A DNA stretch of 64,000 nucleotides, taken from the NCBI GenBank assembly GCA_014529385.2, contig CM043969.1:24815946-24879945 (forward strand), in the 5' to 3' direction. A program made the translations under genes and the position numbers. The stretch comes from Adiantum capillus-veneris (taxonomy: Eukaryota; Streptophyta; Polypodiopsida; Polypodiales; Pteridaceae). The notes beneath the pieces were generated by a model. That model did no database searches and had not been told where the DNA came from. It was given only the letters and a program-made list of their open reading frames with translations. Positions 11,365 to 23,716 of the stretch are shown here, in pieces. Positions within the stretch are counted from its first letter, which is position 1; each line of letters starts with the position of its first letter.

Positions 11365-12944
11365 TGTAATGGAATTGGCCTATTTAACTTGAGAGTAGCG
11401 GAAATTAATGAGAGTACTTTTGAAAAATGACTTTGTGAGCATAGCGGGTGAACATAGTTGAAGACAGCAACATAATCATAGCAATTAGTTAACTTAGCAT
11501 GAACAATACTTTTGCAAGAGAGAGAATTTAGAGAACATGACAACAATTCAGGACCGGATTATGTGGAGCCGGTCCCCCCTCCAATAGGCATTTGTATTAT
11601 GATTTCTCCCATTAAGAGAGACTTGTTACAATACAATCTTTGTGTTCCTTGTGACCTAGGTGATGCAATGAAGATGGAAAGCTTCATGCATCACAAGCAT
11701 AACATAAACTTGAAGAAAGATTTAACTATCCCAAGCCTCAGTCCCAAGACCTCAAACACCTTCGAAGGTGGAGAGAGCTAGCAGGGAATGAGGGTAGGGA
11801 AGAGGAAGAAGAAACATTTCATAGGAGAAAGAATTAGTTCCTCACTTATCATAACTCCTGTTGCTAGCATACATAATAGCATAGTAATGAAGAAGAAGGA
11901 GATGGCAAGCTTAAGCATTGAAGCATGGCTCTTGGTTGGATTTGCACTCCATAGCCAAGAGTGTTGGTGTAGGCTCTCAACCTCTACTTGATTGGAGAAG
12001 GAGAGGGAGCTCTTGCACTTTGCATAGCACACAATGAGAGTGTTTGTGAGTGTGTGTGGATGAGTATACCCCCTAAGCAACCCCCTACCTTGCTTGGGTC
12101 AACCCCCCCTTGTAGCTCATGCTTGAAGCTCATTGGACCCCTCCAGGCCTAGCCAATCATAAGCAGGAGGCATTACAAGCAGCAAGGGTAGCCTTGAGAC
12201 AAGTGTCCCCCTTTCCCCTTTGAGAGAGAGGGCTAGATAAATGCTAAATCAATTAATTAAATCTCCTAATTTATTATTGGACCCCTTGGGTGGCCAACCA
12301 ATAGGCTTCAGGCACACCATGAGGGCAACATGAGGAGGAACTTGACAAGTGTCCCTTTTGCTTTCTTTGTACCATGCATGCCTTGTGTGAGTGTGTGGGT
12401 GTTCTCTCTCATCCCCCCTCATGTAGGGCTCGCCCCCTCCTTGTAGGGATTGAATCTTTGACTTTTTGACACCTCAAGCCCCTCATGCATAGGCCCAATT
12501 CCCACCACAAGCTTGGCTCCTAAGCACTTTAAGCTTGGGCTGAGTTCTCACCTCAAGTGCAACCCTAGCATCTTAAGCATGTGAAGCACCTCAAGCACCT
12601 TAGTCATCAAGCATGACAAGCAGGACAAGCATCTCGAGCTGGGTCGGGTTCCCGCGCCTCAAGCTCAGCCCTAGCTTACCTAAGGTCAAAGGACTTTACA
12701 CACATTATTGGAGGTCTTCAATGAAGCTAACCCTAAAGTCTTATGCTCCATTGGTTAGCCTTGCTCTGTGATAGACCATCTCTCATTTGGGCCCCTTTAC
12801 CATTGGCCCCGTGTTGAGATAGATCTATAAGCACATGTCTATCTCTTAACACTTGTTCCCGTTTATTCTCCCACATTAAGTGATCAATTTAATATGAGAA
12901 AATCATTTGGGTTAGTTAGATATTAGATATTAGATTTTATGACA
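11365..12944 (-). mobile_element. Second inverted solo LTR of the same family, nested in LTR 2
   Basis: Begins TGTAATGGAATTGG and ends TTTTATGACA, the reverse complement of the family LTR. The 5-bp duplication ATAAG occurs at 11360-11364 and 12945-12949, and the surrounding LTR 2 is continuous across it. At 1580 bp it is close in length to the forward LTRs. Confidence 0.85.
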
Positions 12945-13454
12945 ATAAGTTTATGATGTTGCAAGTGAGTTTAATTGTTGTTTTTGGCATAATATTGGTG
13001 CATGAAGCTTTCCATCTTCATGGCATCAACTAGCTCTCAAGGAGCACAAAGAATGTATTATACAAAGTCTCTCTTTATGGGAGAACATATAATACAAAAG
13101 CCTTTGGAGGGGGGACCGGCTCCAAGTAAATCCAGTCCTCAAATGTTGTCAATTTCTCTAATTCTCTCTCTTTTACAAGTATTGTTCATGCCAAGCTTAC
13201 TAGGTGTCACGTTTATATTACTATCTTTAATCAAGTACTTCCTCTCTATCTTCATTAGGAATAATCTTAATGAAATGCTCATTATCGTCACTTTAATTCA
13301 GCTACAATCAATGTTATTAGCCTAATTCCGTTATGTTGATGTTAGAGATATTGGTTTCTCTTTTCTTTTCTAAGAGGAGAGGTCTTAAAAGCTTTTCACG
13401 AGAGGTTTCTAAGCTACCAAATAATAAGTTAGCATACACCTAAATTTTGTTAGC

Positions 13455-14880
13455 ATGGCTTACAATAATAAAGCCTAGAATGAATATTGATGACTTTGAT
13501 TTTGCACATGAAGTGCTACTAATGATGCCCCTATGCTTGTGAATTATCTTGTCACTAGGCTAGAACAAGCCATAAGCAACCCTGCTCTACAAGGTGAAGT
13601 TGTCCAACAACTTCGCACCCGTGGGATTCTCCAAACTTCCCAAGAAGAGAGCCTACTTAGGAAGCCTCTCGGTGAGACTTCCAAAAGAAGACTTTTTCCG
13701 GTGAGAGAAGAGGAGAAACCCTATGAAAGAGAAAGAAGTGAGTCTCCAAACCCTTTGGAAGATGTGGCTCCACGATGACTACAATCACAAAGAGATCCGA
13801 CTCCTTCTAATAGGAAAAGATCACCGCATAGTCCCTCTCCTCGAAATCCCAAGAGGGAAGAGAGGAGTCAAAGGAAGAAAAAGGAGAGAAAGAGGTCACC
13901 CTCTTCTCCATCTTCATTACCTTCTTCCTTGAAGAGAAAGAGTTCATCCTCTTCTTCATCCTCATCACCTTCCTCTTCTGTCGATGAAAGTAGTGGCGTA
14001 TCCCCTAAAGAGCCTAGAAGGAGAGGGCATCGAAAGTCTTATGCCGCTTGGAAAAGGTCTAGCAAGCTCAAGAAGTTCAAGGACGGAGAAAAGAACATCT
14101 CTTTTTTCACCTATGATGGAACCTTTGGTGCTACGGAGCACAAAGTCTTGGCCTTCATCTAGCAATTTGATGCGCCCCTTGGAGATCAGGGCTTCACGGA
14201 GCCCTCTAAGCTACAACATGTAGCTATGCATTTTCAAAAGTCCGCCAGACAATGGTGGGCTAATGTACGAGCTAATGGCAAAGCTCCAAGAACGAGGATA
14301 GCCCTAAGAGCTTCCATAATGAAGTAGTTTCTTGCACAAGCAATGCCAAAGACAAAGTTCTTACCGAATGGAGAATTTTAAAGGTGTCTCCCTATGAGTC
14401 TATCCACAAGTATGTGGACAAGTTTTGGGATTTGCATCTTAAAGCCAATGTCTAAAAAAAGATAGATTTTGAAGAACAAAAACGATATTTTGCACTAGGC
14501 TATCTAAAGACATGGTCCAATATGTCAATTCTCAAAGGCCTAGGACCATCTCTGTCGTCATACATCATACTATGGTCGCTTCACGAATGAATTTCCAACA
14601 AGGGGCTAAAAGGAATTCTAAGCCAATGGAAACTAAAAACCAAAATGAGCCTAAAGAGAAGAACAATGCTCAAAATTCTTCTAAAGGCAACTCTAGAAAC
14701 AACAACAAAAAAGCTAATGTGAAAGGAGTCTACAAAGGTAAGAATAGACTCTCCCTTGAAGAGCTAGAGCTTTTTTCCAAAGACAGTACGTGCTTGAAGT
14801 GCAGGGAGCAAGGACATGGCTATCGCACTTGCCTCCAAAGAAATGCGCGCAATGAGCCACCAAGGGCTTTTATGGATTGA
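13455..14880 (+). pseudogene. Ty3/gypsy gag (copy in the fuller element)
   Basis: Gag starts at ATG 13455 and gives the capsid/nucleocapsid polyprotein in this family. A long Ser/Arg/Lys-rich segment (13700-14080) precedes the gag core (about 14230-14500), and a Cys/His knuckle, CLKCREQGHGYRTC, sits at about 14795-14835. This is an intact C-x2-C-x4-H-x4-C, unlike the upstream copy. The frame is broken by stops early in the reading frame, at about 14161 and near 14325. Its similarity to the 9063 copy is high over the whole length, consistent with two copies of one family. Confidence 0.8.
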
Positions 14881-14889
14881 AACTCCAAA

Positions 14890-17760
14890 AGGGGGTGCTC
14901 ATTGCAGACGATCTCCCCTTTCCTATGCTTGGGGAAAGGTGAGAGATATTGATGCCTTTATCCTTTTTGACCCTATCTCAATGAACAACTTTATATCAAC
15001 GCAATTGGCTACCAAGTTAGGCATACAAGCTTTTGAGATGGGAGACACTAGGACTACCGATGGGGCTTTCAAGGGACAAAATGCCTCCATTACTCCCTTG
15101 ATTGGGAAATTGAGGCTTCATGTCCAAAGCTACGTCAACAAAGAGGAATTTTTCATCTCCCCTCTCCAGCATGAGGATGCCATCCTAGGGGCACCATGGT
15201 TCCATCGCATGGATGCCAATATGAAGTTCCCTGAAAGGAGAATATATTCAAGTACAGGGAAAAGAACAAGTACATAGATGCTAATGAGTTGGGTAACACC
15301 ATACCCCTTGTAAATACACCTACTTTTGATAAGTCAATGAAAAGCTGAATTTCCATGTACATGATTTTTGTTAAGGAATCTCTAAATTATCCTAATGTTT
15401 TACTATATAAAAATGGTCACAATCAAGAGAACTTAGAGTTGTCTAATTTCCTAAGTAAATTCCAAGATGTTTTTATTGATGATATCCCTATAGAGTGACC
15501 TCCAAAACGAGGGGATGATGATCATGCAATAGAGATTCTACCAAGAAGCTCACCACCTAATAAGCCTCCTTATCGAGTTTCACAAGCTCAACAAGAGGAG
15601 ATCATGAGGCAAGTCCATGAACTGGTAGAAAAAGGGATGGTAATGCCTAGCTCTTCACCATTTTGTTCACCGGTCCTCTTAGTCCAAAAGAAAGACGGCA
15701 CATATCGTATGTGTGTCAACTATAGAGCACTAAATAGAATCACTATCAAAAATAGATTTCCCATGCCACAAGTAGAAGATTATTTGATAAATTACCAGGG
15801 TCTACCTACTTTAATAGGATTGACCTTAAAAGTGGCTATCATCAAATAAGGGTAGTCAATGAAGATATTGTAAACAACACTTTTTGCGCAAAATTTGGTC
15901 TTTATGAATATCTTGTCATGCCTTTTGGCTTGACAAATGCTCCGGCCACATTCAACCACTTAATGGAGAAAATCTTTAGGCCCTACTGCAAGTTTACTGG
16001 AGTATTCTTTGATGATATCATTATCTACTTCAATTCTATCGAGGAGCATAAGCAACATCTCCATATAATTTTTCAAGTTCTGAGAAAGAATAAAATTTTC
16101 ATTAATAAAAAGGAAACTGAATTTTTCCCACAAGAGATTCAATACTTATGTCACATTATCTCTCAGATGGCATCCGAATGGACCCATCAAAGCTAGAGGT
16201 AATAAAAATATGGCCTAATCCAAGGAATCTACACGAGCTACGAAGCTTTATTGGTATGTGTACATACGATAGATGCTTCATAGAGAAATTCTCGCTAATA
16301 GCGAGACCATTACATAACTTAACGAAAAAGAACGTTAGGTATACATGGACTGCAAAAGAGCGAAAATCCTTTACAAGCTCAAAGAGAAGCTTATATCTCA
16401 ACCTGTGCTTACACTAGCGGATCTCTCAAAGCCATTTGAGGTCCAACGTGATGCTTGTGGCGATTGCATTGCAGCAATTTTGCTATAAGAAGGACAAGCC
16501 ATAGCATACGAGAGTCAAAGACTTAACTCTGATGAGCGAGTATTGGGCATATATTAAAAGGAGCTACTAGTTGTTCTACATGCCCTATACTCATGGAAGC
16601 TCTATCTTTTGGGGACTCCATTCATCCTACACACTGATCACCAAAGCCTCAAGTATTTTATGACGCAAACCAAGCTCTCCGCCAGACAAATGACGTGGGT
16701 AAATTTTCTTTCACAATTTGATTTTCATATTGCTCACATTGCTGGCAAACACAATCAAGCGGCCGATGCATTATCATGATGGCCAAGAGCAAATGTGGTA
16801 TCTATAGCACCTCACAATCATCTATGTTTTATGCTAGATGAGTATGCTACTGACCCCCCGATATCAAGGATGTGATTTCAGCCCTTGCATTAGGGAAGAA
16901 AGAAGAACCATTAACCTTGGAGGATGGTTATCTTCTCTACAACAATAGGCTATGTGCTCCTAACTCACTTCATGAAAAAATAATGTATTAATCCCTTGCT
17001 TCTCCTTATGCAGAGCATAGAGGGATTCAACCTACTCTTCGAGTAGTAGAGACCTACTTCTATTGGCCCACTATGAAAGTAGGCATGCAAGAGTATGTTT
17101 CAAAATGCATGGTATGCCAAAAGTATGATAGAGAAACCTAGATTATTCCAGCCATTGCAATCTCTGATTCACCATGGGAGAGCATATCCATGGATTTTAG
17201 CTTTGGATTGCCCAAGTATATCCATGGGAATACATGAATATGGACAATAGTCAACATGTTTAGCAAACAAGTATATTTTATACATGTCAAAAAGACTATT
17301 AAGGCACACCAAATGGCAACCCTCTTCATATCCCAGATTTTCAAATACCATGGCTTGCCTACATCTATAGTGTCGGATCGAGGTCCTAGAATGACCAGTA
17401 ATTTTTGGAAGGGTTTCTTTGAGAACCTAGGCACAAGGTTAAATTTCTCTTCGGCTTATCACCCACAAACGGATGGCCAAAGTGAGATAGCTAACCTTAT
17501 GATTCTAGATCTACTAAAAACCTATGTCATGGAAGTAGATCAACTCTCACAATGGGAAAAGTACTTAACCCTTGTAGAGTATGCGTACAATAACACCGTA
17601 CACACTTCTATAGGAAAGGCACCTTTCGAGGTCATAGAGGGAAGATCTAAAAGTCCCTTGCTACTTAGGGTACATGGGAAGAGCTTCGCGGCTAGGCGGC
17701 TGAGTATAGTTGAGATCTATAAGAATCTTTTAGAAAGATAAAAGAGGCTATATCCATCTT
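14890..17760 (+). pseudogene. Ty3/gypsy pol: protease, RT, RNase H, integrase
   Basis: Protease: AFILFDPISMNNFIS near 14955, where the catalytic D-x-G has lost its glycine. RT: VLLVQKKDGTYRMCVNYRAL (about 15675), MPFGLTNAPATFNHLMEK (about 15918) and the catalytic box GVFFDDIIIYF (about 16000), F-F-D-D replacing the usual Y/F-V-D-D. RNase H: DACGDCIAAI near 16450 and HIAHIAGKHNQAADAL near 16730. Integrase: HH-CC zinc arm near 17000-17120, then the core FKYHGLPTSIVSDRGPR and SSAYHPQTDGQSE (17340-17480) and EYAYNNTVHTSIGKAPFEV. The longest intact stretch is 17256-17741. Stops and shifts separate the domains, so it is dead, but the domain order is complete. Confidence 0.85.
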
Positions 17761-18021
17761 ACAACAAAGGCAAAAGGATGCTGCTAATAAGCACGGAAGA
17801 GCCTTAGCTTTTAAGGAAAATGATTGGGTCTTGCTAAATCCTCCAAGGGTGGATTAAGCATACAACATGCCAAAATACCAATGAATATATCTAAATCAAG
17901 TTTTTTTTTGGGTATGTTAATTTCTATCAAAGGCAAGAATCCTACAGGCCACCAGAAGTATTATTCTAAGTAAGCATAAAGATACTACAGTCCTTTTCAA
18001 ATTCTTAAGCCAATCAACAAG

Positions 18022-18197
18022 ATGGCTTAAGAATTAAAAGGTATTCCTAATGGCTTCAAAAAGATTAAAAGGTGCTCCTAATCAAAGATTCCACTAAAAA
18101 ACAAGAAACACAATGCGTTAATCTATAGCACGTAACGACAGGCAATGACAAAGCACATAGATTTGCAACAATATTACCTAAGAAAGATGAATACAAC

Positions 18198-18263
<66 letters not shown>

Positions 18264-18505
18264 AGGGGGGGGGGGGGGGGGGGTGGAGGGGAACGCTAAA
18301 GAGAACTTAGAAGAAAATGCTAAAGGAAAAATGAAAGAGCAGAGAAACACCTATTTATATGGACACAAAATGTCTTTTGACTTTCAATCTTCATTTGTCC
18401 TTTGACTTTCCACCTTCATCTGTCTTTTCATTTCCTAAACTCACCCTTCACTTATGCACTTAATATGTTTTAAAGAATTTTTATTTTTCTGAGATTGGGG
18501 AGACC
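18022..18505. repeat. Insertion with GA and G microsatellites, absent from the sister copy
   Basis: In the 6.7-kb copy, AATCAACAAGAGGACTTATC is continuous. Here the same place is opened by about 480 bp that include a GA run (about 18201-18259) followed by a G run (about 18265-18283). No terminal repeats or coding motifs are visible. Confidence 0.6.
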
Positions 18506-18509
18506 TAAT

Positions 18510-19184
18510 GGATTATCAATTAAAGTTTCCCAATCATTGGCTCATACACAATGCTTTTCATGTGAGCCTACTCAATCCTTACAATGGAGAGCCACCAACA
18601 CAACCAATAAATGAAGACCCTCCAGAGATCGAGAATCAAGAAGAGGTGCTACAACCCAAATCCATCCTTTGACATAAAAGACAAGGTGCTAAGACATGGT
18701 AAGATTATCTGACGGTATCTTATTAAGTTCATGAACTATCCTTTTGAAGATGCTAGATGGATGCAAGGAACATAGCCTAAGGATAATACGAACCTTGTCA
18801 ATGCTTACAATGCTACACTAGAGTAAGAAAATGTAAATGCATTTCAAATGAACAATGTTTTTGTCTTAAAGGACTCTCTTTTCCTTTTTTTGTGCACAAA
18901 TTTAATGAGTATGCATGCTTAGGATCATGTTCGTGGCGACGACGTCTCCCAAACACCAAGTAGAATTTGCCACTCTACTTTAGAAGTATGATATGGACTA
19001 AAGAGTAGACATGCTTGCGGGCACCTGAGTCTCTCAAGCACCAAATGGATTAGTCATCCATTTTGGAATGATGTTGTAGGGAAGAAAGGGATCCTTTACC
19101 CACTAGCAAACCATGGACTAATGACTAAGGTTTACCTTCTCTACCTCATAGTCGAGGACGACTATGATTTCAAGAGAGAGGTAA
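18510..19184 (+). pseudogene. Chromodomain remnant, 3 prime untranslated part and polypurine tract
   Basis: FPNHWLIHNAFHVSLLNPY, EVLQPKSIL and a disrupted Y-L-I-K-F-M-N-Y-P-F-E-D-A-R-W-M-Q are readable at 18520-18790, collinear with 6695-6960. The chromodomain places the family among chromoviruses. The segment ends with CAAGAGAGAGGTAA before the LTR. Confidence 0.65.
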
Positions 19185-19605
19185 TGTCATAAAATCTAAT
19201 ATCTAACTATCCCAAATGATTTTCTCATACTAAACTGATCATTTAATATGGGAAGATAAAAGGGAGCAAGAGCTAGAATATTAATATGTGCTGTTAGATC
19301 TATTCTCAACATGGGACCGAGAGGAGATATAAAGCTTATCTAAAAAAGGGTCCAAATGGAGAGGAGTCTAGGAAAGAGCAATGTGCACTTAATGGAGATT
19401 TAAAAGACCTTGGGTTAAGATTCATTAAAGCCTCCAAGGGTTAGTGTTAAAAGCCTTTAGGCTTAGGACCAAAGGGGTGACTATTGCCCGTGGTAGATAT
19501 TTTGAACCTTTGTAAATATGGACTATGGTCACCAAGTGGATGCAAGTGGCCAAGTGGAAACTCCCACTTGCATGGGGCAAGTCCTCATTGTAGGGGATGA
19601 GAGAG

Positions 19606-19638
<33 letters not shown>

Positions 19639-20824
19639 CAAGAGCTCCCGGTTTTCACCTAAGGCATACAGGACACATGTCACAAGCTCCTAGACATGTT
19701 GTCCATAATGAAGCCTGAATCCTATTGGATGGCCTATGGCAAGGACCAATGAGAATTAATCTTGAGTAAATTGAGACTTAACAATTTAGAAAAAACCTAT
19801 CAAAAGTACCAATGAGATTTAAGACCCCTAATTTCTATTGGACAATCTACCAAGGGGTCCAATGAGAATTAAGCAGCCCATAAGCTAGCTTAATTCCTAT
19901 TGGCCAGTTGAGCTAGAGGACCAATAAGAATTTAGCCTCATTTAAATGATAATCTAAGTTCTCTCTCAAAAGGAGAAAGGAGGACACTTATCACAATGCT
20001 ACACCCAACTCAGTCTCTCATTGGCTAGGCCCTAGCATGGACCAATGACATGGAAGCTAGAGCTAGGAGAGAGAGAGAGGAGTCGACCAAGCAAGTGCAA
20101 GCTCTCATTTTTCTCTCTCTCTCTCACACACACACTTTCTCATGTGTAATTGAGCAAGAACTCCATCTCCTTCTCCAAGCTTGAGAAGTAGAGAGCCTAC
20201 AGCAATACCTCTTGGCTATGGAATGTAAATCCAATCAAGAGTCAAGCTTCAATGGCATGCTCAGCTTCTCTACCATCTTCATTACTATGCTGAGCTAAGC
20301 TCTAAGAGTAATCTATGGTAAGGAGAATTCTTCTTTCTCGTATGCTACATCTTCTTCCTCTTCACTTCCCTCACTCTCTGCCAGCCCTCTCCACCTTTGA
20401 AGGTGTTTGAGGTCTTGGGATTGGGGCCGGGGACAAGTTTATGCTATTGCAAGTGAGTTTAATTGTTGTTTTGGGCACAATATTGGTGCATGAAGCTTTC
20501 CATCTTCATGGCATCAACAAGGTCTCAAGGATCACAAAGAATGTATTGTACAAAGTCTCTCTTTATGGGAGAACATATAATACAAAAGGTTTTTGGAGGG
20601 GGGACCGGCTCCAAGTAAATCGGGTCCTCAAGTGTTGTCAATTTCTCTAATTCTCTCAAATTTTACAGTATTGTTGATGCCAAGCTAACTAGTTGTCAGG
20701 TTTATTTTGCTATTTAGAATCAAGTACTTCTTCTAAATCTTCATTTGGAATTCTCTTAATGAAATACTGACTATCACCATTTTAATTCCGCTATAATCAA
20801 TGTCATTAGCCTTATTTCGTTACA
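19185..20824 (+). mobile_element. Gypsy-family LTR 3
   Basis: Runs from TGTCATAAAATC to TTTCGTTACA, 1640 bp, collinear with LTR 1 over the full length. A CA run lies at about 19610-19637. No matching target duplication can be tested because the left end of the array is lost. Confidence 0.85.
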
Positions 20825-21206
20825 ATGAAGATGGTTGTAAGGTGTGTCTTAGGCCTTATGTGCCAAAAGGGTGAAGCAACGTTTAGAAGTGCTCATGGAA
20901 TTCTTTTGGGAATCAAATGTTCTTTTATGGACTAAGATGAATTAACAACGAGCCATGAATGCTTCTGAAAGTGTGCGGGATGCCAGCTAAACGGGAGATG
21001 TGGGCTAACTCGAACATGGCTTGATGACCCCTAATTATCCACACACACACACCTCTTAAGGAGGAATGGTGGATACTCCTCAAGAGGGAAGTAGTGTGTA
21101 AAGAGCTAAAGGAGAGAAGCAAAAGAGGGTAAAAAACGTGAAATATTGTTGCAGTGGAGGTCAATCACATCCTACAGATCAAGGCTTCTTCCTCTCAAAA
21201 GGCTCA

Positions 21207-21285
<79 letters not shown>

Positions 21286-21545
21286 GCTCTGCTATGGCTC
21301 TCTTGAGTCTCTTTGAACTCTACGCATCTATGCTATCATTTTCAGTTAGAGCATCATATTGTTCTTAAGTGCTTAGCTTTTGATTGTAATGAAGCTTTGT
21401 TTCCTTAAAGTTTCAGTCAAGACCTTTCTCTTTTAGCCACATCATGGACTTTGAATTGCTAGCCTCAACTATATAATCTTCAAGCATTGAGGTAATGATT
21501 AGCTTAGCACACATAACACGTGACTTGACCTTCAAAGACCATATA

Positions 21546-21629
<84 letters not shown>

Positions 21630-21640
21630 TTTGTTTACAT
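20825..21640. repeat. Spacer with two long TC microsatellites
   Basis: TC runs lie at about 21209-21283 and 21549-21625. Between and before them I see no gene. The second run lies at the probable 3 prime end of the minus-strand LINE. Confidence 0.8.
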
Positions 21641-21699
21641 TAATCACATCATATCAAATTGCACTTATGTCACAATTGTGCCATAAATTGCAAACATCT

Positions 21700-23122
21700 C
21701 TCCCTCAGCTTCCCATCAGAGACACTGAGACAATTCTCCATTATCTTTTTCTTAATGATCTCCCAGGGATAGTGACTCTACAAAGTGAGACTTTTTCAAA
21801 GCATGCATAATTCCTAGCATTCCAAATGAAAAAAAAGTAACCATACTCTCAAAGACTGCATACAGAACTGCATAGCATCATCAGGATATTTTCACAAACC
21901 AAAAGTCATAGAGAAAATAGACAATTTAACAGGGACCCAATTCTGCACATGCTGAAGAATCCACAACCACCATTGCCTTACATTTTTACAATTCCAAAAT
22001 GTATGTTTAAGAGTTTTCGTAGCCTTACAATTAGGACATTTCCCATTTGTAATACATTTTTAAAGCAGTAGTTCTCCATAGGGAAGAGAACCTGTGAGCA
22101 GTCTCCACATGAACACTTTGTGCTTGTTTGAGCAAGGGAGACTCCGTAAGGTAGCTAGTCTCTGTATCCACCGGTCTTGTGATTTGTTAAATCTCCAGTA
22201 TCTATTACATCTGACCGATATGTCCACATCTGGTATAAGCAAATTGCAAAATAGAGTTGTAGAAGACTTCCACCAATCGTCTGCATTCCCTAGGAGGTGC
22301 CAGTCTCTGAATCTCTCCCATAGGTTCTCTGTAATGGGAAATTGCAGCCTGAAAGTTAAAATACACAAATTGTCCAACTTGTTCTAAAAACATTGGAAAG
22401 TCTGAACTGTCTTCTGGCTGCAGAAAAGGGAACAAACAATCCCTAAGAGTCCAACATTTGTTCAATGCATGCGATACCTTGTGTAAACATCTGAATGGAT
22501 GGTTTTTTAATAATCAAAGCAGGAGGATCTCTAAAGACAAAACTCCAAAAGACATTTTCTTTGGCAAGAGAGTTCCCTGTATACCTAAGTCGACCTCGCC
22601 ATATCAAGTTAGAGCATGTATGTTTCCAGGAGCTGATCATCAGCTGAGCAGTGAGACATTTTGTCTTAAGAGGAGCATGTGAGAACAATTTATCCCAACC
22701 ACACATATTCCATGTCCCATGAAAGTACACCACTGACAAAGATATAATTTCCCATATACATCTAGACCAAATACTATCTCTTTTGAACATATGTTTACCA
22801 TAGTAGCTCATCTAGCATGATTGGGTGCTTGCAAGTTTAGTACTCCCAAGCTCCCTTGGTTCTTAAGACATACAACAAAGTCCCATTTGATAAAGGCACG
22901 GGTTTCCCTTTATTCCCCTAGAGAAATTTTGTTAGCAAAGTTTGTATCTGACCTAAATGAGTCTTTTTCCAGTCCAGCAATGGCAAGTAATACAATAGAT
23001 AGGGAACCAAAATAGCCTGTATAATTCTGACCCTGACATGCAACGGCCACTCATCACAATACCATGCAACCATTTTAGTTTGGACTCTAAATAGTACCCA
23101 CTGAACCAGCTGATTGTTGGGT
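21700..23122 (-). pseudogene. LINE RT C-terminal region and zf-RVT domain
   Basis: On the minus strand 23122-22918 reads VQTKMVAWYCDEWPLHVRVR and ILVPYLLYYLPL, typical of the region after the L1 RT core. At 22160-21950 comes KHKVFMWRLLTGSLPYGELL followed by CITNGKCPNCKATKTLKHTF and a final N-C. This C-x2-C...H...C pattern after W-R-L-L is the plant zf-RVT (RT-associated zinc-binding) domain. Several frameshifts are present at 22200-22800. The 3 prime end is about 21640. Confidence 0.75.
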
Positions 23123-23127
23123 GTGCG

Positions 23128-23354
23128 TGTTACCATATACATGTGGTAGTGATGTGTGTGAACACACTAGGACCGCCGGGGCATTTTTTCCCTCTTTAGG
23201 AGGTTTTTTCCCTCGTGCATTGTATATACGCCCATCACTCTAGGGCTATCTATCTTTCTATTGCACACTAAGTAACACACTCTCTATTGTGTGCCTTGAG
23301 CTTCCTTCGTCTTCTCCAAGCTGTGTGTGTTTCTCTGCAACGCTAATTCCAACA
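23128..23354 (+). repeat. Copia 5 prime LTR
   Basis: Starts TGTTACCATATAC and ends TTCCAACA. A TATA-like TGTATATAC lies at about 23221. It differs from the 3 prime LTR at CCTCG versus CCCCG (about 23213) and at CAACGC versus CAACCC near the end. Confidence 0.95.
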
Positions 23355-23356
23355 AT

Positions 23357-23368
23357 TGGTATCAGAGC
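23357..23368 (+). other. Copia primer binding site
   Basis: TGGTATCAGAGC, two bases after the 5 prime LTR, is complementary to the 3 prime end of plant initiator tRNA-Met, the usual primer of Ty1/copia elements. Confidence 0.9.
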
Positions 23369-23716
23369 AGGTCAAGTCCTCCCGGGCTTAGTCGCCAGCT
23401 GCTCCAGCACACGCCTGCTCACTTTCTCCGATTTCAGTGAGCTTTGGCGAGCGTTCGCAGGTTGACAAATATTTTGGGTAAGCTCAAAGAGCTTGGTCTG
23501 CTCAGAATTTTGATTTGGGCTCATTTCGGCCTCCGTTTCCACTACGGGCAGTACTGCACAGGCTATTTCGTCATTTTGTGCAGATTTTCTGTCAGTGTCG
23601 TTTTCTGCATAACAGGTGCCTTATAGTCTTCTACGGTTTGTGCTATATAGCACAAGTTGTTCCCGCTCCATTTCTCCAATTTTTGGGCAGTTTTCACATC
23701 AGGTGCAGCATTTACC
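23369..23716 (+). other. Copia 5 prime leader
   Basis: Leader between the primer site and the gag start. The open frame extends upstream to an ATG at 23657, but the family-typical start MADNNN at 23717 in the context TTTACCATGGC is preferred. Confidence 0.7.

Larger units (their letters stand above)
10769..13335 (+). mobile_element. Gypsy-family LTR 2, 5 prime truncated and split by an inverted solo LTR
   Basis: From TCCAATGAAATTAAGTAGCC onward the sequence follows LTR 1 from about 7970 and LTR 3 from about 19860, so the first ~600 bp of the LTR are missing. It runs to 11364, is interrupted by the inverted solo LTR, and resumes after the duplicated ATAAG at 12950. The end is near 13335 (CCGTTATG). 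It joins the truncated protease of the left segment to the gag of the right one. Confidence 0.75.
3134..20824 (+). mobile_element. Ty3/gypsy chromovirus array: pol - LTR - gag/pr - LTR - gag/pol - LTR
   Basis: Three forward LTRs of one family (7328-8943, 10769-13335 when its insertion is included, 19185-20824) separate three internal segments, all on the plus strand. The first segment is a 3 prime pol piece (3134-7327, cut by a solo LTR). The second is 8944-10768, gag plus the start of protease only. The third is 13336-19184, a complete but mutated gag-protease-RT-RNaseH-integrase-chromodomain order. Adjacent segments share LTRs rather than each having two, as expected from unequal recombination between elements or LTRs. 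Stops and frameshifts are everywhere, so nothing here codes for an active protein. The LTRs run from TGTCATAAAA to about TTACA and are followed by a tRNA-Met-type primer site. Confidence 0.85.
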
